Shown here: piece by piece, positions 18,087-26,209 of the stretch
Layout: every line of letters begins with the position of its first letter
Position numbering within the stretch: position 1 is the stretch's first letter
Assembly (NCBI GenBank): GCA_046328115.1
Contig: JAXLXE010000002.1
Location: 496,001 to 560,000 of the forward strand
Length of the DNA: 64,000 nt
Reading direction: 5' to 3'
DNA from: JAXLXE01 sp046328115
GTDB taxonomy: Bacteria > Chloroflexota > UBA6077 > JACCZL01
The notes under the pieces: generated by a model
Told to the model about the DNA's origin: nothing
Databases searched by the model: none
The model's input: only the letters and a program-made list of their open reading frames with translations
Position numbers and translations under genes: made by a program

Positions 18087-18813
18087 AGTCATCCCCGCCA
18101 TCGACCTTCGGGGCGGGAAGTGCGTGCGCCTCAGACAGGGCGACTTTGAGCAGGCGACCAGCTACCAGGGCGATCCGCCGGAAATCGCGCGCGCCTGGCA
18201 GGCCGCCGGCGCCCGCTGGCTCCACGTCGTTGATCTGGACGGCGCCAAGGACGGACGCCCCACGCAGCTAGACACGGTTGCACGAATCGTCCGCGCGGTG
18301 GACATGTCGGTTGAGCTCGGCGGGGGGCTGCGGACCCAGGAAGATGTGGCCGGCGCGTTTGAGATCGGAGTCAACCGGGTGATCCTGGGGACGGCCGCGT
18401 TGGAGGATCGCCGATTCCTGGAGGCGATGGTGCGCCAGCACGAGGACGCGGTGGCGGTGGGCATCGATGCGCGCGATGGGCGGGTAGCCACCCGCGGCTG
18501 GCTGACCGTCTCTGAGGCGGATGCCACCGAGTTCGCCCAGCAACTCGAGGCCATAGGAGTGCGCACCATTATCTACACGGACATTTCGCGAGACGGCATG
18601 CTGGCCGGGCCAAACGTGGCTGCCATGCGCGCCATGGCAACGGCCGTGCCCAGCGTGAACGTGATCGCCTCGGGGGGAGTGGGCGAGATTTCGCACGTCC
18701 GCGAACTGTTGCCCACGGGCGTGGGAGGCGTGATCATCGGAAAGGCGCTCTACGACGGGGCCGTTGACCTCTGCGCCGCGGTTGGGCTCGCCGGCACGTC
18801 CGCCGCATGCTGA
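18079..18813 (+). CDS. hisA: ProFAR isomerase
   Basis: A 244-aa (beta/alpha)8 enzyme that isomerises the ProFAR aminoaldose to PRFAR. Active-site aspartates are visible in VIPAIDLRGGKCVRL and IIYTDISRDGML; phosphate loops are VELGGGLRT and VIASGGVGE. No ATG or GTG is available at the expected N-terminus: the only start giving the canonical LFEVIPAID is TTG at 18079, inside the last codons of hisH. Translation is therefore probably coupled to hisH. A longer frame opening at 17932 lies inside hisH and has no family N-terminus. Confidence 0.92.
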   Translation: MFEVIPAIDLRGGKCVRLRQGDFEQATSYQGDPPEIARAWQAAGARWLHVVDLDGAKDGRPTQLDTVARIVRAVDMSVELGGGLRTQEDVAGAFEIGVNRVILGTAALEDRRFLEAMVRQHEDAVAVGIDARDGRVATRGWLTVSEADATEFAQQLEAIGVRTIIYTDISRDGMLAGPNVAAMRAMATAVPSVNVIASGGVGEISHVRELLPTGVGGVIIGKALYDGAVDLCAAVGLAGTSAAC

Positions 18814-19574
18814 CGCGCCGCATCATCCCCTGCCTGGACGTGAACGCGGGACGCGTGGTCAAGGGCGTCACGTTTACCTCGCTGCGCGACGCTGGAGACC
18901 CGGTTGAGCTCGCCTCCATCTACAACCGCGAGGGCGCGGATGAACTGGTGTTCTACGACATCACCGCGACCGCGGAGGCCCGAGACATCATGCTGGACGT
19001 GGTCCGCCGCACGGCGGACGCGGTGTTCATCCCCCTGACCGTCGGCGGCGGGGTGCGCACCCCAGATGACGTGCACGCCATGCTCCGGGCCGGGGCGGAC
19101 AAGGTCTCCTTCAACTCCGCCGCGGTGCAGCGACCGGAGGTCATCAGGGAGGCATCAGACTGGTTTGGCAGCCAGTGCATCGTCTTGTCCATGGACGTGA
19201 AGTGGAACGGGACGTACTACGAGATCGTTACGCACGGCGGCCGTCGCACCACCGGGATCGACGCCATCGAATGGGCGAGGCGCGGGATGGACCTGGGCGC
19301 GGGGGAGCTCGTGGTCAACAGCATCGACGCGGACGGGACAAAGGACGGCTACGAGCTGAGGCTGACCCGGCAGATCTCGGAGGCGGTCTCCATTCCTGTG
19401 ATTGCAAGCGGCGGCGCGGGCTCAGCGCAGCACATGGCAGACGTGCTCACGGAGGGCAAGGCGGACGCGGCGCTGGCGGCCAGCATCTTCCACTTTGGCA
19501 CGCTCCGCATCGCCGACGTTAAGAGAGATCTGTCGGAACTGGGCATCCCAATGCGCCCGGTGTTCGCGGACTAG
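18807..19574 (+). CDS. hisF: imidazole glycerol phosphate synthase, cyclase subunit
   Basis: A 255-aa TIM barrel that forms the imidazole ring and releases AICAR, using ammonia from HisH. The catalytic aspartates are in RIIPCLDVNAGR and VNSIDADGTKDG; phosphate-binding loops are LTVGGGVRT and VIASGGAGS. ATG 18807 overlaps the hisA stop by 7 bp. The closing RPVFAD segment is typical. Confidence 0.96.
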   Translation: MLTRRIIPCLDVNAGRVVKGVTFTSLRDAGDPVELASIYNREGADELVFYDITATAEARDIMLDVVRRTADAVFIPLTVGGGVRTPDDVHAMLRAGADKVSFNSAAVQRPEVIREASDWFGSQCIVLSMDVKWNGTYYEIVTHGGRRTTGIDAIEWARRGMDLGAGELVVNSIDADGTKDGYELRLTRQISEAVSIPVIASGGAGSAQHMADVLTEGKADAALAASIFHFGTLRIADVKRDLSELGIPMRPVFAD

Positions 19575-19583
19575 CCTGGGCAC

Positions 19584-20222
19584 ATGTCAGAAGAGCCCGC
19601 CACTCCCCACACCGAGCCTTCGTTCGACCGAGCGGAGCTGCTGCCGGCCATCGTCCAGCACTTTGCCTCTGGGCGGGTGCTCATGTTGGGCTACATGAAT
19701 CGCGAGGCGTATCAGAAGACGCTCGCGGACGGAGTGGTCTGGTTCTTCAGCCGCAGCCGCAACCGACTGTGGATGAAGGGCGAGACGTCGGGCAACATCC
19801 TGGCCTTGCGCTCGCTGGCCGTGGACTGTGATGGGGACGCCATTCTGGTGAGAGCGGATCCGGCCGGCCCAACCTGCCACACCGGTGCGGAGAGCTGCTT
19901 CGACGGACACGTGGTTCGGGGCGACGACCGCGACGAATCCTGGGGAGAGGCAGCCAGCGAGTTATTTGCCACCATCACGCGGCGACTCGCCGAGCGGCCA
20001 GAAGGCTCGTACATCGCTCGTCTGGCCGCGGCCGGCACGCCACGGATGGCTCAGAAAGTGGGCGAAGAAGCCACGGAAGTCGTGGTGGCGGCCATGAAAC
20101 CGGATCGCGAGGAGCTGGTCCGGGAGATGGCGGACCTGTGGTTCCACAGCCATGTGCTGCTGGCGGACGCGGGACTGAGCCCGGCCGACGTCTGGGCGGA
20201 GCTAGCTAAGCGGCGTCGCTGA
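19584..20222 (+). CDS. hisI: bifunctional PRA-CH/PRA-PH (HisIE)
   Basis: A 212-aa fusion catalysing steps 2 and 3 of histidine synthesis. The N-terminal cyclohydrolase (about 1-120) has VLMLGYMNREAY, WFFSRSRNRLW and the metal site VDCDGDA with HTGAESCF. The C-terminal pyrophosphohydrolase (about 125-212) has RPEGSYIARL and QKVGEEATEVVVAAM. It starts 9 bp after hisF. Its last 21 bases overlap the convergent DUF1385 gene. Other his genes (hisG, D, C, B) are not in the window. Confidence 0.95.
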   Translation: MSEEPATPHTEPSFDRAELLPAIVQHFASGRVLMLGYMNREAYQKTLADGVVWFFSRSRNRLWMKGETSGNILALRSLAVDCDGDAILVRADPAGPTCHTGAESCFDGHVVRGDDRDESWGEAASELFATITRRLAERPEGSYIARLAAAGTPRMAQKVGEEATEVVVAAMKPDREELVREMADLWFHSHVLLADAGLSPADVWAELAKRRR

Positions 20223-21137
20223 CCCGCCCGTGGACTCCCCCTCCACGCGCCTCAGCTCCTGGAAGGCGGCCACCGCCACCTCGATCATCGCCGGCTCCGG
20301 CTGCCGCGTGGTCAGCTTCTGAAGCAACAGCCCCGGACCCACGATCAGGCGCATCGCGGGATGCTCCGCGTAGCGGCCACCCAGCTTCAGCACCTCGTAG
20401 GCGATGCCGGCGATGATGGGAATCCCCACGATTCGCGAGGCGATGCGGATCCACCAGTCCGGGGTGCCGACCAGCGAGAAGATCACGATGGAGATGGCCA
20501 CGACCAGGAGGAGGAACGCGGTGCCACACCGCGGGTGCTCCGGCGGATGCTTGGCGATGTGCCGCGTATCCAGCGGATCGCCAGCCTCGAACGCGTGGAT
20601 CGTCATGTGCTCTGCGCCGTGATAGGCGAACACCCGACGGATATCCGGCACGAAGCCGATGACCCAGACGTAGCCAACCAGCAGGCCCAGCCTGACGAAT
20701 CCTTCCACGACGTGGGCGAGGACGCCGCTCGCGGTCAGGTACTCCACACCCGCACCCACACCCAGCGGCAGCAGGAAGAAGACGCCGACCCCCAGGAGCA
20801 AGGCCAGCGCCACGGTGCCCCACTGCAACGGCCGGCTAAGCTGGGCGCTACTCTCGGCCTCCTCGCCTTCCTCCATGATCTCCGCGGAGAACATGAGCGC
20901 CTTCATGCCCAGGCCCAGCGAGTCCCAGAGGACGCTAAGCCCGCGCACAAACGGCGTTTTGCTGACCCAGCCGCTGTAGATCCGTCTGGGGAGGGCATCC
21001 GTCCGAAGTACGATGCGCTGGCTGGGCGCACGCACCGCGACAGCCACGTACTGGCGGCCGCGCATCATGACGCCCTCCAGCACGGCCTGACCGCCGTAGG
21101 TGGTTGGCGAGACTTTGCTGCCGTGTGCGTCAGCCAC
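20202..21137 (-). CDS. DUF1385 membrane protein (YqhQ-like)
   Basis: A 311-aa protein with the family start YGGQAVLEGVMMRG, then about four to five hydrophobic segments (around residues 105-130, 140-165, 210-230 and 235-255) and the conserved central block YHGAEHMTIHAFE...HPRCGTAFLLLV. The His, Glu and Cys residues of this block hint at metal binding, but the function of the family is unknown. It commonly lies beside rpmE in Firmicutes and Chloroflexota, as here (93 bp downstream). GTG 21137 is the start. Its 3' end overlaps hisIE by 21 bp in convergent orientation. Confidence 0.88.
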   Translation of the reverse strand: MADAHGSKVSPTTYGGQAVLEGVMMRGRQYVAVAVRAPSQRIVLRTDALPRRIYSGWVSKTPFVRGLSVLWDSLGLGMKALMFSAEIMEEGEEAESSAQLSRPLQWGTVALALLLGVGVFFLLPLGVGAGVEYLTASGVLAHVVEGFVRLGLLVGYVWVIGFVPDIRRVFAYHGAEHMTIHAFEAGDPLDTRHIAKHPPEHPRCGTAFLLLVVAISIVIFSLVGTPDWWIRIASRIVGIPIIAGIAYEVLKLGGRYAEHPAMRLIVGPGLLLQKLTTRQPEPAMIEVAVAAFQELRRVEGESTGGSATPLS

Positions 21138-21229
21138 GATTGACCCCAGTCATCTCGGCGGATATGAAAAGAGCGGCAACCAGTGGCTGCCGCCCAACGG
21201 ATTTCATGGGAGCGATCGGTCAGTCCAGG

Positions 21230-21436
21230 TCAGCGCGTCGCTTTCTGGGCCCGTCGCTGGAAGCGCTCGATCTGGCCAGCGGTGTCCACGAGGCGCTGCT
21301 CGCCCGTGAAAAAGGGGTGGCAGCGCGAGCAGACGTCAACTCGCAGGCGGTCTTTCGTGGAACGGGTCTCCATGGTGTTGCCGCACGAGCACTGCACCAC
21401 GGCGGCGCTGTATTTGGGGTGAATCCCAGCCTTCAT
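21230..21436 (-). CDS. rpmE: 50S ribosomal protein L31, zinc-binding form
   Basis: A 68-aa large-subunit protein. MKAGIHPKY is the standard start; QCSCG and CSRCHPFFTG provide the four-cysteine zinc site of the C-plus form. It lies 17 bp downstream of rpmA on the same strand, ahead of the DUF1385 gene. Confidence 0.97.
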   Translation of the reverse strand: MKAGIHPKYSAAVVQCSCGNTMETRSTKDRLRVDVCSRCHPFFTGEQRLVDTAGQIERFQRRAQKATR

Positions 21437-21453
21437 CCTGGCTCCTCGCCGCT

Positions 21454-21705
21454 TCAGGCGTACACGCTCACGCGCTTGCGCTCACGCGTGGCGTGCTCGA
21501 ACCGAACGGTTCCGTCAATCAATGCGAACAGCGTGTGGTCACGCCCCACGCCCACGTTCCTGCCTGGCTTCACCGGCGTGCCGCGCTGACGGACCAGGAT
21601 GGTCCCGGCCAGCACGGAGGAGCCATCCCCCCGCTTGACGCCGAGTCGCTGTCCCGCGCTGTCGCGACCGTTACGGGTACTGCCAAGACCCTTCTTATGA
21701 GCCAT
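21454..21705 (-). CDS. rpmA: 50S ribosomal protein L27
   Basis: An 83-aa protein with the typical MAHKKGLGSTRNGRDS N-terminus, so no N-terminal cleavage extension of the Firmicutes type, and GGTILVRQRGT-like core (AGTILVRQRGTPVKPG). It lies 5 bp after rplU; L21 and L27 form the usual operon. Confidence 0.97.
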   Translation of the reverse strand: MAHKKGLGSTRNGRDSAGQRLGVKRGDGSSVLAGTILVRQRGTPVKPGRNVGVGRDHTLFALIDGTVRFEHATRERKRVSVYA

Positions 21706-21710
21706 CTTGC

Positions 21711-22031
21711 CTAAGCCTCCGCCACGATCTCGGTCACGCGGAGCCGAGTGTAGTTTTGCCGATGCCCAGTCTTCCGCCGGTAGCGGACCTTGGGCTTGTA
21801 CTTGAAGACGATGACCTTGTCACCCTTGATCTGGTCCACCACTTCGGCCATCACTTTGGCGCCAGCCACGACGGGCCGCCCAAACGTTGGCGGCGCACCG
21901 TCAGGAGCAACCATCAGCACCTGGCCAAGCTCAACGGTGGCCCCGGGGTCGTGGGAGAGTAGCTCCACGTCGATCACATCGCCCGCGGAGACTCGATATT
22001 GCTTTCCGCCAGTCTCAACTACCGCATACAT
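21711..22031 (-). CDS. rplU: 50S ribosomal protein L21
   Basis: A 106-aa rRNA-binding protein: MYAVVETGGKQYRVSAGD at the start and YKPKVRYRRKTGHRQNYT near the C-terminus, the L21 signature. TAGGA lies about 9 bases before ATG 22031. It heads rplU-rpmA-rpmE-DUF1385; the 140-bp leader upstream contains a strong hairpin (22092-22108). Confidence 0.97.
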   Translation of the reverse strand: MYAVVETGGKQYRVSAGDVIDVELLSHDPGATVELGQVLMVAPDGAPPTFGRPVVAGAKVMAEVVDQIKGDKVIVFKYKPKVRYRRKTGHRQNYTRLRVTEIVAEA

Positions 22032-22080
22032 CTACTAAGTCCTAGCCGCGATCGACGCCCCGAGCACCGAACGTCTACAA

Positions 22081-22108
22081 CGTGAAAAGAGCCGCGGTGG
22101 TACCGCGG
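22081..22108 (-). promoter_or_regulatory. hairpin in scpB-rplU gap: possible terminator or L21 leader element
   Basis: On the minus strand CCGCGG-TACCA-CCGCGG (22108 to 22092) forms a 6-bp all-GC stem, followed by CTCTTTTCACG, a short T-run. It lies after scpB and 54-60 bp before the rplU start, so it could be a weak intrinsic terminator for upstream transcription, or an autogenous L21 leader hairpin of the type known in Firmicutes. The sequence alone does not decide. Confidence 0.45.
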
Positions 22109-22171
22109 ATCGGGCTACCAGTGTAGCACCCGCCGTCAGAGCCTCGCCACAACGGAGGTGCCACGGTTGGG

Positions 22172-22708
22172 TCATTCGTCGCCATTGGCCTCGCCCGCTC
22201 CGACTGGGGCAACACGCGGGAGCGAATCCAATGACCCGAGGCCCATTGTCTCCAGGAACGATAGCGTGGTCCCGAACAGGAGCGGACGCCCAACCGCCTC
22301 TTTGCGCCCAACCTCCTCAACCAGACCCCGGGTCAGGAGCGTGGTCAGCGCGCGATCGCTGTTCACGCCTCGTATCGCCTCGATGTCCGCCCTTGTGACG
22401 GGCTGGCGGTACGCGACGATCGCCAACACTTCTAGTGCGCCCTTCGAGAGCCTGGAGGGCGTGTCCAGGCCGCGAAGACGGCGGATGTACTCCGCGGAGC
22501 CTGGCGCAGTCACAAGCTGCAGGGCGTCGGCGTGCCGTTGAAGCATCAGTCCGGTCGGCGGAGACTCTGCAAGCTCCCTGGCCGCCGCCTCCACGTCACG
22601 CGGCCGCACACCAAGGACGCGGGCAGCGTCACCGATCTCTAGTGGCTCGTCCGCGGCGAACACCAGCGCGACGAGGTGGCCGCGCAGATCGGAGCTCGCA
22701 TCAGTCAT
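22172..22708 (-). CDS. scpB: segregation and condensation protein B
   Basis: A 178-aa protein with two winged-helix domains; ScpB binds ScpA and SMC in the chromosome-condensing complex. Visible signatures are LVFAADEPLEI, the first wing with LQLVTAPG, LSKGALEVLAIVAYRQPVTRADIEAIRGVNS and GRPLLFGTT. ATG 22708 lies 4 bp after the stop of the upstream YfhO gene; an earlier frame start at 22810 lies inside that gene. The usual partner scpA is not in this window, which is unusual but not rare. Confidence 0.93.
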   Translation of the reverse strand: MTDASSDLRGHLVALVFAADEPLEIGDAARVLGVRPRDVEAAARELAESPPTGLMLQRHADALQLVTAPGSAEYIRRLRGLDTPSRLSKGALEVLAIVAYRQPVTRADIEAIRGVNSDRALTTLLTRGLVEEVGRKEAVGRPLLFGTTLSFLETMGLGSLDSLPRVAPVGAGEANGDE

Positions 22709-22712
22709 CCGT

Positions 22713-25481
22713 CTACGCCCGCCGCCATGGTCGTGCCAGAGCCACGCCGCCGCACGCGACGAGCGACAGCACGCTGATCGCCGCACCGAACCAGAGCGAC
22801 CATGGCACAAACCGTAGCTCGATCACGTGCTCTCCCGCGGGTACCCACACGGCACGGAACATCACGTTAGCCTTGAGGATTGGCGCCTCCGCGCCGTCAA
22901 TCGCGGCGCGCCAGCCAGGATACCAGCCATCAGACACCACCACGTAGCCGTCCGTCTGTGCCCGCACCTGAAGCACAACTCGCTCCGCTTGATCCGTCAA
23001 GAAGGCCACCTGGCCACGACCGCCGCCCCCACGAGGCAGCCCGTCAGGTGACGTCAACACGACCAGATCGCGGGGATTGAATCCCGTGGCGCGTACCTGA
23101 TCCGCGGCCTGATCCGCCGTTGCCAGCGCGGCCTGGCCCACGAAGTACGCGCGCGGTAGCGGCTCACCGCGGGTGTACACCTTCATGTCAAACAGCTCCG
23201 CGCGCGACACGCCGTCGTGCGGCACCACCGAGAACGCCATCTGGCGAACGTCATCCACGAGGTTGATCGCCCGGATCTCAAACGGCGCCGCGCCGACGTT
23301 CTTGAACCGTAGCCGCTCGATCTGTCCGCGGGGCAAAGGCAGTTCCGCAAGCCAGTCGCGCGGATCAGCGTCGCCGCCCTGCCCCCACTCCCGTATCACC
23401 TCTGGCCCCCCGGGCCGCGCAGGACCGACGGTGCTCCCTGTCTCGTGGCCGTCGCGAAGCTCCAACCGGGCCAGAGCCACGCCGCGGGTCACTGGCTCGA
23501 CCGTGGCCACGACGGCGCCGTCACTCGGGGGCGCGAGGTGGGACGAGACGAGCGCCAGGCGGGTGAGCTCTCCCAGCGGCAGCCCGCCAAACTCGATGAC
23601 GTCGCCGGGCTCCAGCCGACGAGATACCGCCCGATCGAAGTACAGCGCACCGCGGGTCTCGTCCTTTACTCGCCCGGCCAGGCCAACGCGGACCCCCATG
23701 AGGTCCAGCCAGCGATCGTCTGGAAAGCGGTCCAGGCGGCTCAGGAGCACGCCGTCAGGGCGCGCACGGTCGCCCAGCATCGCGCGCGAGAAGCGCACGA
23801 AGTCTCGGGTCGGCAGCAGTCCACCATCGTACCCGTCCGCGGACCTGAATCCGTACACCAGTGTCAGATTCGGGACCAGCGCCTCGTTCCGCTTGACCGC
23901 CACGATCGCCTGCTCCACGGCAGGCCCGCTGAACCCATCGAGCGACTCGCGGAACGCCTGCGTCTCCTTCACCTCGTAGTCGGGCGTCGCAACGCTGAGC
24001 ACCCGTCCGTAGGGATCGTTGCGAAGCGCATCCGCTACGAGCGCCAGGGCCTCGCGATCCGGAGCGTACGCCCACGCCGGGACCACCGCGCGGTGAGCCA
24101 GCCGGCCGCCCACCACCCACAGCTCCATGAACGCGAGGACAATCAGCACACCCGCCAGCCAGCGGCCGTGGTGGCGCATGACTCGTGCGGCCACGCCCAG
24201 GCCGACGATGCTAATCCCGATAACCGCCCAGATCGCCAACAACCGCCGTGACTGGGGCTGGCCGTATTGCGCAACCCACGCAAGGCCGGGTCCGATCGTC
24301 CCCAGCACCAGTGTCGCGCGTGCTAGCGCCGCGCGGCCCACGGTCGGCCGACTCAGCCGGCCAGGCTCCCACATCCAGGCCACGCCCGTGGCAATCAGGA
24401 TCGACGCGCCGAGCGTATACACCAGCAACCACCGCGCCGGAACGCGGAACGATGAAAAGCCCGGTGCCCAGTCGAATAGCCAGCGATACAGGCCGGTCTG
24501 CGGCCCCGTGCTGAGCAGCAAACCGACAGCCACCAACGCAGCACCGAGCGCGGCGGGTCGGGAACGTCCGCATGCCAGGCCCAACACCGCTATTCCGAAC
24601 AGGCCGGCCCCGATGTGGCCATATTGCTCGCTGGACGCCAGGTTGGACCAGTAGCCGGGCAGCAGCACGGGCAGCAGCAGCTCCCATGGCACGAAGACGG
24701 ACGTGGCTTCAGCAAACGGCAGGCCGTCCGCGCGCACCGACTGCGCGGACAGCTCGGCGGTGGGGAGAAGCTGGACCGCGGTCAGCCCCGCCGCCAGGAG
24801 CAGCGCCAGGCCGATCGCGCCTGTTCGCCAGAGCCGCACCGTCGTCACGGCCTCCCCCGTCAGCCGCCAGAGCGCAACGGCCGCCACGGCAAACACCGTG
24901 ATGTACACGGCCTGGGGGTGGCCCGCCAGGATCTGGAGCGCGACGCAAGCGGAGAGACCCAGAAATCGGCGCCGCCTCCCATCCACGAGCCAGGCGTCCG
25001 CCACGGCGCAGGTCAGCGGCATCCAGGCGATGGCGCTGATCTGATTAAGGTGGCCGTGATGGCCGGTGAGGATGCCGCTGACCGCGAATGCGGCGCCGCC
25101 CACGAGCGCCGCCCCCAGCGGCAGCCCTAGCCGACCGTGCGCCAGGATAAACAGTGAACCGCCGGCCAGCACGTAGTGCGCCAGCAGGTTGACGCTGTAC
25201 GCGTATGGCACTGGGAGCAGCGCGAATAGCCACGTCCCCGGGTAGAAGACGGCCGTCTGCGGATTCGCCAGGAACGGCGATCCCATGAAGAGATCCGGGT
25301 TCCACAGCGGGAGACGGCCGTCCCATACCGCCCGTGCGAAGTAGGTCCGGAGCGGATAGAAGTACGCGAACGCGTCCAGGTCAACGTCGATCAGCCCCCG
25401 GAACGCGAGCCCCGGATTGAACAACAGGACAAGAGCGAGGATCGCACCGAACGGCAGCCAGCGCGCTCGGCCGGCGGTCAC
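22713..25481 (-). CDS. YfhO-family large membrane protein
   Basis: A 922-aa protein: about twelve to thirteen transmembrane helices, a large extracytoplasmic region (about residues 460-880), and a final helix (LWFGAAISVLSLVACGGVAL). The N-terminal loops LPLWNPDLFMGSPFLANPQT and GHHGHLNQISAIAWMPL are typical of YfhO, a GT-C-fold family implicated in glycosylating teichoic acids or polyprenyl-linked glycans in Gram-positives. GTG 25481 overlaps the stop of the upstream GT2 as GTGA, so the GT2 very probably supplies its lipid-linked sugar. The actual acceptor here is unknown. Confidence 0.82.
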   Translation of the reverse strand: MTAGRARWLPFGAILALVLLFNPGLAFRGLIDVDLDAFAYFYPLRTYFARAVWDGRLPLWNPDLFMGSPFLANPQTAVFYPGTWLFALLPVPYAYSVNLLAHYVLAGGSLFILAHGRLGLPLGAALVGGAAFAVSGILTGHHGHLNQISAIAWMPLTCAVADAWLVDGRRRRFLGLSACVALQILAGHPQAVYITVFAVAAVALWRLTGEAVTTVRLWRTGAIGLALLLAAGLTAVQLLPTAELSAQSVRADGLPFAEATSVFVPWELLLPVLLPGYWSNLASSEQYGHIGAGLFGIAVLGLACGRSRPAALGAALVAVGLLLSTGPQTGLYRWLFDWAPGFSSFRVPARWLLVYTLGASILIATGVAWMWEPGRLSRPTVGRAALARATLVLGTIGPGLAWVAQYGQPQSRRLLAIWAVIGISIVGLGVAARVMRHHGRWLAGVLIVLAFMELWVVGGRLAHRAVVPAWAYAPDREALALVADALRNDPYGRVLSVATPDYEVKETQAFRESLDGFSGPAVEQAIVAVKRNEALVPNLTLVYGFRSADGYDGGLLPTRDFVRFSRAMLGDRARPDGVLLSRLDRFPDDRWLDLMGVRVGLAGRVKDETRGALYFDRAVSRRLEPGDVIEFGGLPLGELTRLALVSSHLAPPSDGAVVATVEPVTRGVALARLELRDGHETGSTVGPARPGGPEVIREWGQGGDADPRDWLAELPLPRGQIERLRFKNVGAAPFEIRAINLVDDVRQMAFSVVPHDGVSRAELFDMKVYTRGEPLPRAYFVGQAALATADQAADQVRATGFNPRDLVVLTSPDGLPRGGGGRGQVAFLTDQAERVVLQVRAQTDGYVVVSDGWYPGWRAAIDGAEAPILKANVMFRAVWVPAGEHVIELRFVPWSLWFGAAISVLSLVACGGVALARPWRRA

Positions 25482-26170
25482 GACAAGAACCGGTACCTCA
25501 GCAGCGTCAGGAGCACCCGCGGACCGTCGCGCCAGGCCACGATCTTCTTACCTTCCCAGTGCTCACGGCCGTTGTAGGAGATCGGCACCTCATAGATACG
25601 GTGCTTCATCTTCAGGATACGCGCGGTGATCTCGGGATCAAACCCCCAGCGGTTCGAGTTCAGCTTCAGATTGTGAGCCACGTCCGCGGTGAAGACCTTG
25701 TAGCACGTCTCCATGTCAGTAAGGGTTGTGTCAAACAGGATGTTCGTGATGAACGTCAGGAACTTGTTGCCTAGCTGGTGCCAGTAGTACATCGCCTTGT
25801 GCTCGCCCAGGAAGCGCGAGCCATAGACCACTTTGGCGCGGCCGGCGAGGATGGGCCGCAGCAGGATGGGGTAATCCGCCGGGTCGTACTCTAGGTCCGC
25901 GTCCTGAATGATGACGATGTCGCCGGCGACGTGACGGAGCCCCTCGCGGACGGCCGCGCCCTTGCCCATGTTCGCCGGCAGCAGGTGCACGTCCAGGTCT
26001 CCACGCTGCGCCTGCTCGGCCAGGATGTCGCGCGTTCCATCCGTCGACATGTCATCGACCACGATGATCTGCTTCTGGATCTCCCCGAGATCGACGGCTC
26101 GCACCTGGTCCAAGAGCTCAACTACGGTCGTCCGCTCGTTGAAGCAGGGGATGACAACTGAGACCTTCAG
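25478..26170 (-). CDS. GT2 dolichol/polyprenyl-phosphate-mannose-synthase-like, probable CTG start
   Basis: About 230 aa. The GT-A fold needs the first beta strand, read as LKVSVVIPCFNERTT, which lies upstream of the first ATG/GTG/TTG start (TTG 26113). The only in-frame codon behind a ribosome site is CTG at 26170, with GGAGGG five bases upstream. Other signatures: VVDDMSTDGT, NMGKGAAVREGL, IIQDADLEYDPADYP and GSRFLG. No C-terminal membrane helices, so it is the soluble DPM1-like form that makes polyprenyl-phosphate-hexose on the cytoplasmic face. It is coupled (GTGA) to the YfhO gene. Beginning at TTG would delete a core strand. Confidence 0.8.
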   Translation of the reverse strand: MKVSVVIPCFNERTTVVELLDQVRAVDLGEIQKQIIVVDDMSTDGTRDILAEQAQRGDLDVHLLPANMGKGAAVREGLRHVAGDIVIIQDADLEYDPADYPILLRPILAGRAKVVYGSRFLGEHKAMYYWHQLGNKFLTFITNILFDTTLTDMETCYKVFTADVAHNLKLNSNRWGFDPEITARILKMKHRIYEVPISYNGREHWEGKKIVAWRDGPRVLLTLLRYRFLS

Positions 26171-26209
26171 ACTGACCCTCCACGGGCGCCGGCCGACGAA
26201 TGGTACATG

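Noticed and set aside
22090..22110. GCGGTGGTACCGCGG looks like the T-box antiterminator core
   Set aside because: It reads so on the plus strand, but no plus-strand gene lies downstream and neither a Specifier hairpin nor an amino-acid gene is near. On the minus strand it is just the rplU-leader hairpin.
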